DNA of 64,000 nucleotides, from contig DIVG01000028.1 in the NCBI GenBank assembly GCA_002422425.1, positions 332 through 64,331 of the forward strand, written 5' to 3'. The DNA comes from Akkermansiaceae bacterium UBA6138 (lineage in GTDB: Bacteria; Verrucomicrobiota; Verrucomicrobiia; Verrucomicrobiales; DEV007). Made by a program: the position numbers and the translations under genes. Positions 42,997 through 52,676 of this stretch are shown piece by piece (position 1 is the first letter of the stretch; each line of letters begins with the position of its first letter). The notes under the pieces were generated by a model. That model saw only the letters and a list, made by a program, of their open reading frames with translations, was not told the origin of the DNA and made no database searches.

Positions 42997-44061
42997 ATGA
43001 CCGCTGACGAAGCAAAAGCACAACTCGACGAACGTGTCCGGGAAATGATGGCCTGGCATTTCAGTGACGAAACCGGTTGCCCCTTCTGGCTCGACTGGAA
43101 AAAAAGCGTCGGCTGGGATCCCCGCGAAGAGGTGAAAACTTACGACGACATCGTCAAATTCCCCCATTTCCAGGATGAATGGCTGCGCGACGAAAAGAAC
43201 GAGCGTTTTGTCCCCAATGCCTACAAGGGGCGCCCTTTCAACGTCTTCGAAACCGGCGGCACGACCGGCTTGCCGAAGCAGCGTGTCGGATGGGAAGACT
43301 ACAAGCACGACTACGAGCAGTTCTCCCACCAGCTCAGCGACGAATTTTTCCCCAAAGGTGGCAACTGGATCATGGTTGGCCCGACCGGACCGCGCCGTCT
43401 TCGTCTTGCTGTCGAGCATCTCGCGAACTTCCGCGGCGGCAGTTGCTATCACGTCGATCTCGATCCCCGCTGGGTGAAAAAGCTGATTCTGCGCAAGGAG
43501 ATGGATCAGGTCGAACGCTACCAGGCCCACGTCATGGAGCAGTCGGTCGAGATCATCAAACACCGCGACATTTCCTGTATCTTCACGACGCCGAAGCTTC
43601 TCGCGTCCATCGGTGAGCGCATCTCGATCTCGGGCCACGGGATCAAGGGCTGCTTCTGCGGCGGCACCTCTATGACTCCCGAGTATGTCCGTTTCCTGCA
43701 GGAAGAGGTGCTCGAAGGCAAGGCGCAGTTTGTCCCGACCTATGGCAACACCCTCATGGGACTCGCCGTTTCGATTCCCGAAGAGCTCAAGGACAACAAC
43801 TACAGCGTGACCTACTACGCGCCCCAGCCCCGCGCCGTCCTGCGCATCGTCGATCCCGAAAAGACCGAGATCACGAAGGAATATGGCGAATACGGTCGTG
43901 TTGAACTCACGACGCTGAGCCATGAGTTTTTCATGCCTCGCTTTCTTGAACGCGATGAAGCGATCCGCCGCAAACCGCACGCGAAATATGCGTGGGACGG
44001 CGTGGGTGATGTGCGTCCGTTCGGCGCGCTAACAGGAAAAGTGATCGAAGGCGTTTATTAA
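42997..44061 (+). CDS. PaaK/LuxE-like AMP-forming acyl ligase
   Basis: Adenylate-forming enzyme of 354 aa, shorter than phenylacetate-CoA ligases (about 430) and closer to LuxE-type acyl-protein synthetases. The ATP-loop VFETGGTTGLPKQR is clear at about residues 83-96; later SGHGIKGCFCGGTSM and VPTYGNTLMGLA resemble the PaaK core and YDxxGxxE region; GVGDVRPFG ends the C-terminal subdomain. Next to it are an aldehyde dehydrogenase (24 bp) and an iron alcohol dehydrogenase. Together they could activate a carboxylic acid, reduce the thioester to aldehyde and then to alcohol. Confidence 0.72.
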   Translation: MTADEAKAQLDERVREMMAWHFSDETGCPFWLDWKKSVGWDPREEVKTYDDIVKFPHFQDEWLRDEKNERFVPNAYKGRPFNVFETGGTTGLPKQRVGWEDYKHDYEQFSHQLSDEFFPKGGNWIMVGPTGPRRLRLAVEHLANFRGGSCYHVDLDPRWVKKLILRKEMDQVERYQAHVMEQSVEIIKHRDISCIFTTPKLLASIGERISISGHGIKGCFCGGTSMTPEYVRFLQEEVLEGKAQFVPTYGNTLMGLAVSIPEELKDNNYSVTYYAPQPRAVLRIVDPEKTEITKEYGEYGRVELTTLSHEFFMPRFLERDEAIRRKPHAKYAWDGVGDVRPFGALTGKVIEGVY

Positions 44062-44085
44062 GTCCCGAAAACCTGCCATCCAATC

Positions 44086-45525
44086 ATGAGCGCACCACAC
44101 ATCCCCATTCTCAGACAAGGTCGAGTCTACAAAAGCCTAGACGTGCAGACCGTACCGAAGCTCGGCACGGACGAGCCGGCGGCGGAGATCAGTTTCGCCT
44201 GCGCGGACATGATCAAGTACGACCTCTATAAAATGGGATCGGCACGGGCCGCGCTCAAAAAGTTCTCCTGCCAGGAACTGGTCGACATCACGAAGCGGGC
44301 CGGTGAGATCTTCCTCAACGACGACCTCCCCGTTGGCACCGAGGGCGCCCTGCAGTCGCCCGAGGATTACGTGCTCTCGCTCGCCTCGACGAGCGGGCTG
44401 CCGCATGCGCTCATCCGCATGAACATGAAGCGCCTCGGCGGGATCTTTGCGGACATCGACGTCATCTTCCGAGGTCTCACCCGCGGTCTCGACTGGGCCG
44501 TGCTCGACAAGGGCTACGGCGAGCAGGGCGGGGCACCGGTGAGTTTTTCGGCGACGACGAGCGAACTGGCGGTCATCCTGCCGAGCAATTCCCCGGCGGT
44601 GAACGCGCTCTGGATTCCGTCCATTGCGATGAAGGTGCCGGTGCTGCTGAAACCCGGACGCGAAGAGCCCTGGACGCCTTGGCGTATCATCCAGGCCTTT
44701 ATCAAGGCGGGTTGTCCGCCCGAGGCCTTCAGCCTTTACCCGACCCAGCACGATGGCTCGGGAGCAATCATTCGGCGCGCCGGACGCGTCATGCTCTTCG
44801 GCGATGATTCGACGGTGAAGCAATACGAGAACGACGAGCGCATCGAGGTGCACGGCACCGGTTACTCGAAGTTCCTCATCGGTGAGGATGAGATCGAAAA
44901 CTGGGAAAAATACATCGACACGATCGTCGAGTCCGTCTCGGCGAACTCGGGACGTAGCTGTATCTGTACGTCGACCATCGTCGTGCCGAAGTACGGAGAC
45001 GAGATTGCCCGCGCCGTGGCGCAGCGCCTTGCCGAGATCAAACCGCTCGCGCAGGATGACCCTAACGCGAAGCTCTCCGGTTTTGCCAATCCCATGTTCG
45101 CCGAGTGGATCAACGAAGCCGTTGAAAAGGGGCTCAAGGCCGGCGGAGCGACCGACGTCACGGCGGAGTTCCGCGAGGGCGAGCGTTTCCATCAGCGGGA
45201 CGGGATGAACTACCTGCAGCCGACCTTGATTCGGGTGGAATCCTTCGACCAGGAGCTCGCAATCCGGGAATTCCTTTTCCCCTTCGCCAGCGTTGTCGAG
45301 TGCCAGCAGGCGGAGATGCTCGGGAAGATCGGTTTCTCCCTTGTGGTGACGGCAGTGACGCGCGACATCGACTGGATCAATCAGCTCTTCGACTGCCCTC
45401 ACATTGACCGCCTCAATATCGGAAATGTGCCGACGAACCGAATCAAGTGGGATCAGCCGCACGAAGGCAACCTCTTTGAGTTCCTGTATACGCGCCGTTC
45501 ATTCCAGATTGCGGAGATCGCGTGA
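44086..45525 (+). CDS. aldehyde dehydrogenase-family (acyl-CoA reductase-like)
   Basis: ALDH-fold enzyme of 479 aa. The N-terminus is atypical (YKSLDVQTVPKLGTDEPAAE), whereas the core shows the NAD region (LAVILPSNSPAVNALWIPS; VLLKPGREEPWTPW) and the nucleophile in NSGRSCICTS, plus FPFASVVECQQAE near the end. The ALDH family also includes LuxC-like acyl-CoA reductases, which fits the adjacent adenylating enzyme. The pair would convert an activated acid to an aldehyde. The aldehyde could also be an intermediate of a sugar or amine pathway. Confidence 0.78.
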   Translation: MSAPHIPILRQGRVYKSLDVQTVPKLGTDEPAAEISFACADMIKYDLYKMGSARAALKKFSCQELVDITKRAGEIFLNDDLPVGTEGALQSPEDYVLSLASTSGLPHALIRMNMKRLGGIFADIDVIFRGLTRGLDWAVLDKGYGEQGGAPVSFSATTSELAVILPSNSPAVNALWIPSIAMKVPVLLKPGREEPWTPWRIIQAFIKAGCPPEAFSLYPTQHDGSGAIIRRAGRVMLFGDDSTVKQYENDERIEVHGTGYSKFLIGEDEIENWEKYIDTIVESVSANSGRSCICTSTIVVPKYGDEIARAVAQRLAEIKPLAQDDPNAKLSGFANPMFAEWINEAVEKGLKAGGATDVTAEFREGERFHQRDGMNYLQPTLIRVESFDQELAIREFLFPFASVVECQQAEMLGKIGFSLVVTAVTRDIDWINQLFDCPHIDRLNIGNVPTNRIKWDQPHEGNLFEFLYTRRSFQIAEIA

Positions 45526-45536
45526 CACGCTACGGT
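45509..45536 (+). promoter_or_regulatory. predicted internal promoter of iron alcohol dehydrogenase gene
   Basis: TTGCGG (45509-45514), 16-bp spacer, TACGGT (45531-45536), with the ATG at 45544 only 7 bp downstream. The string CTACGGTCTCC is shared with the FAH-family promoter near 8630. It starts inside the 3' end of the aldehyde dehydrogenase gene. Confidence 0.35.
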
Positions 45537-45543
45537 CTCCCCG

Positions 45544-46719
45544 ATGCCGACCGACCCCCTTTCGATTGAGTCTCTCTGCGATGGTCTCGACCTCCCTGAC
45601 GGGGTGATCGGCTTCGAGCATGCGGCAGGAGGGCGCGTCGTTTTCGGGCCGGGCACGCTCGCGATACTGGGGGACGAGGTCGCCGCGCTGGGCGCGAAAA
45701 GGGTTCTCATCGTGACCGATCCGGGCATCGCCAGGACGGGCGCGGTGGCCCGGGCGGCGGAGTCCATTGAGGCGGCGGGTCTCTCCGTGACGGTGTATGA
45801 TCAGGTCAGGGAGAATCCCACGACTGATGACGTCGACCGCTGTGTCGCGGCGGCTCGCGCGGCGGAGACGGATCTGATCGTGGGCCTCGGCGGTGGCTCG
45901 AGTCTCGATACGGCGAAAGGCTGTAACTTTATCCTGACCAACGGTGGTCGCATGCAGGACTACTGGGGCGTGGGCAAGGCGACCCTGCCGATGCTGCCCT
46001 TTATCGCGATCCCGACGACCTCGGGGACGGGGAGTGAGTGTCAGAGTTTTGCCCTTATCGCCGATGCGGAGACGCATGCGAAGATGGCCTGTGGAGATCC
46101 GAAGGCGGCGGCGGTCCTCGCTCTTCTCGACCCCGAGCTGACCCTGACGATGCCCTTCGCGGTGACGGCCCACACCGGGATCGATGCCCTCGCCCACGCG
46201 CTCGAGACAGCGGTCTGCAACAAACGCACAGCGATCTCGTCCTCCTACTCGGCGGCGGCGTGGAAGCTCCTCGACGAGGGGCTCGAGCAGGTCCTCGCCG
46301 AGCCAGGGAACATCGTCGCGCGGGCTCGCATGCAGTTGGGCGCTGCTTTTGCGGGGACCGCGATTGAAAATTCCATGCTCGGGATCGCTCATTCCTGTGC
46401 GAACCCGCTCACGGCCCATTTTGGCATCGTTCACGGTCAGGCCGTCGGCACGATGCTGCCTCATGTCATCGCTTTTAACCGGCGCGACCCTGAGGCAGCG
46501 GCAATCTATGCGTCGCTCGCGGGGGAGGGGGATCTCGTCGCGCGGGTGAGATTTCATCTCGAGCGTTGCGCGATGGATGCGCCGCTTCTCGCTCTCGGCG
46601 TCGATGAGGCGATGCTGCCGACGCTCGCGACCGAGGCGGCGGCCCAGTGGACTGCCCAGTTCAATCCCGTGCCGGTGACTTCCTCGCTTCTGGAGGAAGT
46701 TTACCGTGCCGCGCTCTGA
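45544..46719 (+). CDS. iron-containing alcohol dehydrogenase
   Basis: Group III (Fe-dependent) alcohol dehydrogenase, 391 aa, reducing aldehydes or oxidising alcohols with NAD(P). The dinucleotide loop is LGGGSSLDTAKG; the metal site is seen in HTGIDALAHALETAV (Asp, His) and in AHSCANPLTAHFGIVHGQAVG (His residues). It follows the aldehyde dehydrogenase by 18 bp and completes the acid-aldehyde-alcohol set. The substrate is unknown. Confidence 0.9.
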   Translation: MPTDPLSIESLCDGLDLPDGVIGFEHAAGGRVVFGPGTLAILGDEVAALGAKRVLIVTDPGIARTGAVARAAESIEAAGLSVTVYDQVRENPTTDDVDRCVAAARAAETDLIVGLGGGSSLDTAKGCNFILTNGGRMQDYWGVGKATLPMLPFIAIPTTSGTGSECQSFALIADAETHAKMACGDPKAAAVLALLDPELTLTMPFAVTAHTGIDALAHALETAVCNKRTAISSSYSAAAWKLLDEGLEQVLAEPGNIVARARMQLGAAFAGTAIENSMLGIAHSCANPLTAHFGIVHGQAVGTMLPHVIAFNRRDPEAAAIYASLAGEGDLVARVRFHLERCAMDAPLLALGVDEAMLPTLATEAAAQWTAQFNPVPVTSSLLEEVYRAAL

Positions 46720-46789
46720 TTCGCCTGCTATCCTGCCCCGGGTGGCGCGCCTTTTCTGTAAAGGTCGTGATGAGTTCGGTGGTTGGTAA

Positions 46790-48286
46790 ATGTTTGGCAT
46801 TCAAATTGCTATGAGTAGAGCGGTGAAAGAACAGTTCGAAAATTATGCGGTTGAGGGTTTCTTCGACGAAGCCTTTTCAAGGGAGGACAGCAAGTGCCGC
46901 CCGATGTATGCCGGGGCGGTGAAATATTTCTCGGGACTCTCCGATGAGAGGATGAAGTCCAGCCTTCGCTCGCTCGAGCGCACCTTCCTGAAGCAGGGGG
47001 TGACCTTCACGGTTTACTCGGACGGGCAGGGGACGGAGCGGATTTTCCCCTTCGATCCTTTTCCGCGCATCATTCCCGCCGACGAGTGGAGTATGATCGA
47101 TCGCGGCCTGCGACAGCGGATCAAGGCGCTCAACCTTTTCCTGAAGGACATCTATTCGGACCGCCGCATCCTCAAGGAAAAGATCATGCCCGAGGAACTC
47201 GTGAAGACCTCGAAGCACAATCGCTCCGAGCTCGCCGGAGTGAAGCTCCCTCACGACACTTACATTCACATCTGCGGTACGGATCTCATCCGCGACAACG
47301 ACGGTCGTTACTGTGTCCTCGAGGACAACGGGCGCTGTCCCTCGGGAGTCTCCTACATGCTCGAAAATCGTCTCGCGATGAAGCGGACCTTTCCCGATCT
47401 CTATCGCCAGCTCAATGTCGAGCGCGTCGCGGACTACCCGCGCGAGCTCCTGCGGATGCTGCGCTCGGTCTCGCCGCGCCAGCAGGACACCCCCGTCTGC
47501 GTGCTGCTGACGCCGGGGCAATACAACAGCGCCTACTTCGAGCACACCTTTCTCGCCCAGCAGATGGGCATCGAGATCGTCGAGGGGCGCGACCTCATCG
47601 TCGAAAACGAGCGGGTCTACATGCACACGACGCGCGGACTCGTCCAGGTCGACGTGATCTACCGTCGCATCGACGACGACTTCCTCGACCCGCGCTTTTT
47701 TCGCCGCGACTCGACTTTGGGCGTGCCGGATCTGGTGAAGGCCTACCGCGCCGGCAATGTCACCCTCGTCAATGCGATCGGCACGGGGGTGGCGGATGAC
47801 AAGGCGACCTATGCCTATGTCCCCGACATGATTCGCTTTTACCTTTCCGAGGAACCCATCCTGCCGAACATCGAGACCTTTCTCGGGAGCCGTCCTGACG
47901 AACTCACCTACATGATCGAGAACATGGCCAATCTCGTGGTCAAGGCGGTCGACGAGGCGGGCGGCTACGGCATGCTCATCGGACCGGCTGCGACCTCGGA
48001 GGAGGTCGCCGACTTCCGCGACAAGGTGCGGGCCAATCCGCGCGGCTACATCGCGCAGCCTGTCATCTCGCTCTCGCGTCATCCCACCTTCTGCGACGGG
48101 GATCTCGAGGGACGACACATCGACCTGCGTCCCTTTGTCCTCACCGGCGAGGATACCGTGGTCGTCCCCGGCGGGCTCACCCGCGTCGCGCTGCGAAAAG
48201 GCTCGCTCGTGGTGAACTCGTCCCAGGGCGGGGGGAGTAAAGACACCTGGGTGCTGAGAGAAACCGCCGCCCCGACCGAGGCCTAA
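46790..48286 (+). CDS. circularly permuted ATP-grasp protein (first set)
   Basis: Cytosolic protein of up to 498 aa; an alternative ATG at 46811 begins MSRAVKEQFENYAVEG and is closer to family starts. The chain matches the circularly permuted ATP-grasp of the DUF404/DUF407 type: GTERIFPFDPFPRIIPADEW, then GTDLIRDNDGRYCVLEDNGR and PSGVSYMLENR, and later VLLTPGQYNSAYFEH and the basic NLVVKAVDEAGGYGM. ATP-grasp enzymes ligate carboxylates to amines. Neighbours (alpha-E and transglutaminase genes) form a conserved set proposed to make and process peptide-like modifications (Iyer and colleagues' amidoligase analyses). No ribosome-binding site is visible. Confidence 0.88.
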   Translation: MFGIQIAMSRAVKEQFENYAVEGFFDEAFSREDSKCRPMYAGAVKYFSGLSDERMKSSLRSLERTFLKQGVTFTVYSDGQGTERIFPFDPFPRIIPADEWSMIDRGLRQRIKALNLFLKDIYSDRRILKEKIMPEELVKTSKHNRSELAGVKLPHDTYIHICGTDLIRDNDGRYCVLEDNGRCPSGVSYMLENRLAMKRTFPDLYRQLNVERVADYPRELLRMLRSVSPRQQDTPVCVLLTPGQYNSAYFEHTFLAQQMGIEIVEGRDLIVENERVYMHTTRGLVQVDVIYRRIDDDFLDPRFFRRDSTLGVPDLVKAYRAGNVTLVNAIGTGVADDKATYAYVPDMIRFYLSEEPILPNIETFLGSRPDELTYMIENMANLVVKAVDEAGGYGMLIGPAATSEEVADFRDKVRANPRGYIAQPVISLSRHPTFCDGDLEGRHIDLRPFVLTGEDTVVVPGGLTRVALRKGSLVVNSSQGGGSKDTWVLRETAAPTEA

Positions 48287-48306
48287 TTTTTACGACAGTT
48301 TGAGAT

Positions 48307-49299
48307 ATGCTTTCCCGCGTTGCTGAAAACCTCTACTGGATGAGTCGCTCGATCGAGCGGGCCGACAACCTTGCCCGGCTCGTCATGGCGCATCAGAACG
48401 AGCTGCTCGATGCGACTTCGGCGCTGAGGGGCGAGTTCGCCTGGCACCCGCTCCTCGAAGTCACCTCGATGGGCGACGAAAACTCGAGTGAAGACGTCGT
48501 CACCTACATGGTGAGTTCGAAGGACAATCCCGACAGTATCATCAACTGCATCCAGCTCGCGAGGGAGAACGCGCGGGCGGTGCGCGACCAGATCTCGGAA
48601 GAGATGTGGCTGGAGCTCAATGCCCTCTGGCTCGATCTCAAGCAGATCCCCGAGAGCGATCCGGATCGGCACAGCAAAATTTGTGAAATGGCGGTGCGCT
48701 CGGCCCTGCAGTTCCGCGGGATCGAAAACTCCTCGCTCCCCCGCACCGACGTGTGGGCCTTTGTTCAACTCGGGGAGTATCTCGAGCGGGCCGACAAGAC
48801 GAGCCGCATCGTCGATCTGCCTCATTTCCTCCCGACCCACGAGGTCGCGGCGGCCTGGAACACAATGCTGCGGGCGTGCAGCGCGACGGCCGAGCACCGG
48901 CACCGCTACGGCGGCGAGGTCGACGCGGCGAGCGCCTCGACTCTGCTGCTTTTCTCGACGACCTTCCCGCGTTCCGTTCGTTTCTGTGTGCGAATGATAG
49001 ACGAACTCCTCCACCAGATCTCGGGAACGAGCGCCGGGGAGTATCTCAACGAGGCCGAGCGGGCCACCGGAGCGCTCCTCGCGCGGCTGAACTTTTCCGG
49101 CGTCGAAGAGATCGGTGCGATGGGGCTCCACGAGTATGTCGACTCCATCCAGATCGACCTGAACCGCATCGGTTACGAGATCATGGAGCGTTATTTCCTC
49201 CTGCGGAAAGACGCCCCGCCGGCGAGTGCCGAAGACTACGTCAACAGCCGCATGCAGGCTCAGGCGAGCATGCAACAGCAGCAGCAACAACAGCAGTGA
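48307..49299 (+). CDS. alpha-E domain protein with poly-Gln tail
   Basis: All-alpha protein of 330 aa with the DUF403 alpha-E signature MLSRVAENLYWMSRSIERADNLAR at the very N-terminus and VQLGEYLERADKTSRI mid-protein. It always accompanies the circularly permuted ATP-grasp gene, here 20 bp upstream. It is of unknown activity, likely a partner or scaffold. The C-terminus ends in MQAQASM plus eight consecutive Gln residues (49273-49296, CAG/CAA codons), an odd low-complexity tail that could be repeat-expanded. Confidence 0.88.
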   Translation: MLSRVAENLYWMSRSIERADNLARLVMAHQNELLDATSALRGEFAWHPLLEVTSMGDENSSEDVVTYMVSSKDNPDSIINCIQLARENARAVRDQISEEMWLELNALWLDLKQIPESDPDRHSKICEMAVRSALQFRGIENSSLPRTDVWAFVQLGEYLERADKTSRIVDLPHFLPTHEVAAAWNTMLRACSATAEHRHRYGGEVDAASASTLLLFSTTFPRSVRFCVRMIDELLHQISGTSAGEYLNEAERATGALLARLNFSGVEEIGAMGLHEYVDSIQIDLNRIGYEIMERYFLLRKDAPPASAEDYVNSRMQAQASMQQQQQQQQ

Positions 49300-49329
49300 T
49301 CTGCCCTCAGGTGGTCTCACGAAACATTC

Positions 49330-52300
49330 ATGTCCATTCACGCGGCTCTCTACCATCGCACCACTTATTCTTTTGATAAGGAGGTCACGATCCATCCCCA
49401 TATCGTCCGGCTGCGGCCCGCCCCGCATTCGCGGACGCGTATTCTTTCCTACTCGCTGAAAGTCGAGCCGGCGGATCATTTCATCAATTGGCAGCAGGAT
49501 CCTTTCGGGAACTACCTCGCCCGCCTCGTCTTTCCGGAAAAGGCGGACAAGCTGGAGATCGTCGTCGATCTCGTGGCGGACCTGACGACGGTGAACCCCT
49601 TCGACTTTTTCCTCGAAGAGCACGCTGAGCATTACCCTTTTACCTACGACGACGGTCTCACGGGCGAGTTGACGGCCTATTTCAAGCGCAGCGACCCGGC
49701 CCCGGGACTCGATGAACTCGCCCGCGAGCTCATGCCCGAAAAGCCGATGCGGACGATCGACTTCCTCGTCTCGGTGAACCAGCGCATCCAGCAGATGGTC
49801 GAATATAAGCTGCGCCTCGAAGTCGGGGTGCAGACCTGCGAAGAGACCCTGGAATTGCGCTCGGGCTCGTGCCGGGATTCGGCCTTTCTCCTCATGCAAC
49901 TCTTCCGCGCGATGGGCGTGGCTTCGCGTTTTGTCTCGGGCTACCTCGTCCAGGTCGTGCCCGATGAAAAGCCGATCGAGGGTCCGGCGGGACCGACCGC
50001 CGACTTTACCGATCTCCATGCCTGGACCGAGGTCTACCTTCCCGGGGCGGGCTGGGTCGGTCTCGATCCCACTTCAGGACTCTTTGCCGGGGAGGGGCAT
50101 ATCCCGCTCGCCTGCACCCCCGAACCGTCCAGCGCCGCCCCGGTCGCGGGAGCGGTGGAGAAATGTGAGACCGAGTTCAGCTTTGAAAACGTCGTCACCC
50201 GTCTCCACGAAGAACCCCGCGTGACGAAGCCCTACCTTGAGCAGGAGTGGGCCGCGATCGATTCGCTCGGTCACCTCGTCGATGAGCGCCTCGTCGCCGG
50301 AGACGTGCGTCTCACCATGGGTGGCGAACCGACCTTCGTCTCGATCGATGACATGGACGGAGACGAGTGGAACACCACCGCCGACGGATCGGCCAAGCGC
50401 ACGCGCGCGATCGACCTGACCTGGCGTCTCCGCGATGCCTTCGCTCCCGGTGGGCTGATCTGGTTCGGGGAAGGGAAGTGGTATCCCGGCGAGCCGGTCC
50501 CGCGCTGGGCCTACGGCATTTTTTGGAGAAAAGACGGCTACCCGATGTGGCGCTCGCCCGCCTCTCTCGCCGATCCGTCAAAGGAGGGCAAGTATGGTTT
50601 TAAAGAGCCGGAGACGCTAGCAAAGGCCATCGCGGCGATCCTGAAGATCCCCGATCATTGTCTGTTGCCGGCCCTCGAGGACGTCGATTACTACCGTTGG
50701 CGCGCCGGGTCGCTGCCGCACTTTGAGACCGAGGAGGAGGCCGCCGAGGACGACTCGCTCGAGCGACGCACCCTCGCGATGCTGACAAAGCGCGGCCTCG
50801 ATGTCCCGAGTGGATTTGTCCTGCCGATGTATCACGACAAGACGGCGAAGCGCTGGAAGGGCTCGAGCTGGAAGATGAAGCGCGGCTCGCTCTTCCTCAT
50901 CCCGGGGGCTTCGGCGATGGGCTTCCGGCTGCCGCTCGACTCGATCCGCAAGGCGACGAAGGAGGACCTCCTCGACGAGTTGTCTCCGATCGAGGCCGAA
51001 TTCCCGCCGCTCCATCCCGATCCGCTAAAGCCCTACGATGACGTCGTCGCGGACGGTGGTGACGAAAGCTGGGTGCCGCGCACCGCTCTTACGATTGAGA
51101 CTCGCGAAGGTCGTATCCACGTCTTTTTTCCACCGACCGGCCGGCTCGAGGCCTACCTCGAACTGCTCGCCGCCGTTGAACTCGCCGCGACGCAGACGAA
51201 TCTGCAAGTCGTCGTGGAAGGCTACGAGGCACCCTTTGATCCGCGCATCGAGCGGCTCAAGGTCACGCCGGATCCCGGAGTCATCGAAATCAACATCCAC
51301 CCCTCGGCGAGTTGGAAAGAGCTCGTCGACCGAACGACGACGCTCTACGAGGAGGCCCGCCTTTCCCGGCTCGGCACCGAGAAGTTCATGCTCGACGGGC
51401 GGCACTCGGGCACGGGTGGGGGCAACCACGTCGTCATCGGCGGGAAGACGCCCGCCGACAGCCCTTTCCTGCGGCGACCCGATCTCCTCGCGAGTCTCGT
51501 GGCCTACTGGCAGAATCACCCGGGTCTGTCCTATCTTTTCTCGGGGCTGTTCATTGGTCCGACGAGTCAGGCTCCGCGGGTCGACGAGTCGCGTGACGAC
51601 CGACTTTTCGAACTCGACATCGCCCTTGAGGCGCTGCGTCGCGGGGTTGACGGGCCCTGGATGATAGACCGCACGATGCGGCATTTGCTCACCGATTTGA
51701 CGGGCAACACGCACCGTGCCGAGTTCTGTATCGACAAGCTCGCCTCGCCCGATTCCGCCACGGGGCAGCTCGGTCTGCTTGAGCTTCGCGCCTTCGAGAT
51801 GCCGCCGCACCTGCGCATGTCGCTGGTGCAGAGCCTCCTCGTGCGTTCGCTTATTCTGCTCTTTTGGGAAAAGCCGTTCAAACACAATTCGGTTCGCTGG
51901 GGCACTTCGCTGCACGATCATTTCATGCTGCCGCACTACGTCTGGACCGACATCGAAGAAGTCTGCCGCGACTTGCAGGAGGGCGGCATCCCTTTCCAGA
52001 GCGAATGGCTGCGGCCGTTCCTCGAGTTCCGCTTTCCCAAGTTCGGTGCCGTCCACCACAGCGGGATCGATCTCGAACTGCGCACCGCCCTCGAGCCCTG
52101 GCACGTCCTTGGCGAGGAATCGACCAGCCAGGGCACGGCGCGCTACGTGGATTCTTCCCTCGAGCGTCTCCAGGTGCGCATTTTCGGTATGACCGAGGGA
52201 CGCCACATCATCCTCTGCAACGGTCGCCGTATCCCGCTTTACCCGACCGGAGTCGTGGGGGAATGGGTCGGAGGCGTTCGCTTCAAGGCCTGGGACCCGC

Positions 52301-52668
52301 CCTCGGCGCTGCATCCCAGCATCTCGGCGCAGTCTCCGCTCGTCTTCGACATCGTCGACATCCGGAACCGGCGTTCTCTCGGCGGTTGCGTCTACCATGT
52401 CAGTCATCCGGGCGGCCGCAGCTACGAGACCTTTCCGATCAATGCGCGGGAAGCCGAGTCCCGTCGCGTCGCGCGCTTCTGGAACGAGGGCCATACGGCC
52501 GGAGTCATCGAGTCCGCCGCCGTCGGCAGCGTTCCCGAAGTCTTCTTCGAGGCGTACAAGGGAATGGGGGAAGTGCTCGTCGTTCCTCCGCTCACCGTGA
52601 GTTATGAATTTCCGAAGACTTTGGATTTGAGGACGCCTTCCGGTTTGCAAGCCCATGAAATGGACTAG
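49330..52668 (+). CDS. transglutaminase-like protein fused to DUF2126
   Basis: Large cytosolic protein of 1112 aa. The N-terminal domain (about 1-80) is the bacterial transglutaminase N-domain; the peptidase core has the triad C181 (GSCRDSAFLL), H230 (DLHAWTEVY) and D246 (VGLDPTSG). From about residue 300 to 1090 runs the DUF2126 region, starting VRLTMGGEPTFVSIDDMDGDEWN and including DGRHSGTGGGNHVVIGGKTP, the ADSPFLRRP stretch and a late segment with AHRAEFCIDKL-like composition. Such proteins occur only with the ATP-grasp/alpha-E set. The core probably acts as a peptidase on the product, while DUF2126 has ATP-grasp/amidoligase-like features. It follows the alpha-E gene by 30 bp. Confidence 0.88.
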   Translation: MSIHAALYHRTTYSFDKEVTIHPHIVRLRPAPHSRTRILSYSLKVEPADHFINWQQDPFGNYLARLVFPEKADKLEIVVDLVADLTTVNPFDFFLEEHAEHYPFTYDDGLTGELTAYFKRSDPAPGLDELARELMPEKPMRTIDFLVSVNQRIQQMVEYKLRLEVGVQTCEETLELRSGSCRDSAFLLMQLFRAMGVASRFVSGYLVQVVPDEKPIEGPAGPTADFTDLHAWTEVYLPGAGWVGLDPTSGLFAGEGHIPLACTPEPSSAAPVAGAVEKCETEFSFENVVTRLHEEPRVTKPYLEQEWAAIDSLGHLVDERLVAGDVRLTMGGEPTFVSIDDMDGDEWNTTADGSAKRTRAIDLTWRLRDAFAPGGLIWFGEGKWYPGEPVPRWAYGIFWRKDGYPMWRSPASLADPSKEGKYGFKEPETLAKAIAAILKIPDHCLLPALEDVDYYRWRAGSLPHFETEEEAAEDDSLERRTLAMLTKRGLDVPSGFVLPMYHDKTAKRWKGSSWKMKRGSLFLIPGASAMGFRLPLDSIRKATKEDLLDELSPIEAEFPPLHPDPLKPYDDVVADGGDESWVPRTALTIETREGRIHVFFPPTGRLEAYLELLAAVELAATQTNLQVVVEGYEAPFDPRIERLKVTPDPGVIEINIHPSASWKELVDRTTTLYEEARLSRLGTEKFMLDGRHSGTGGGNHVVIGGKTPADSPFLRRPDLLASLVAYWQNHPGLSYLFSGLFIGPTSQAPRVDESRDDRLFELDIALEALRRGVDGPWMIDRTMRHLLTDLTGNTHRAEFCIDKLASPDSATGQLGLLELRAFEMPPHLRMSLVQSLLVRSLILLFWEKPFKHNSVRWGTSLHDHFMLPHYVWTDIEEVCRDLQEGGIPFQSEWLRPFLEFRFPKFGAVHHSGIDLELRTALEPWHVLGEESTSQGTARYVDSSLERLQVRIFGMTEGRHIILCNGRRIPLYPTGVVGEWVGGVRFKAWDPPSALHPSISAQSPLVFDIVDIRNRRSLGGCVYHVSHPGGRSYETFPINAREAESRRVARFWNEGHTAGVIESAAVGSVPEVFFEAYKGMGEVLVVPPLTVSYEFPKTLDLRTPSGLQAHEMD

Positions 52669-52676
52669 GTTGGCGA

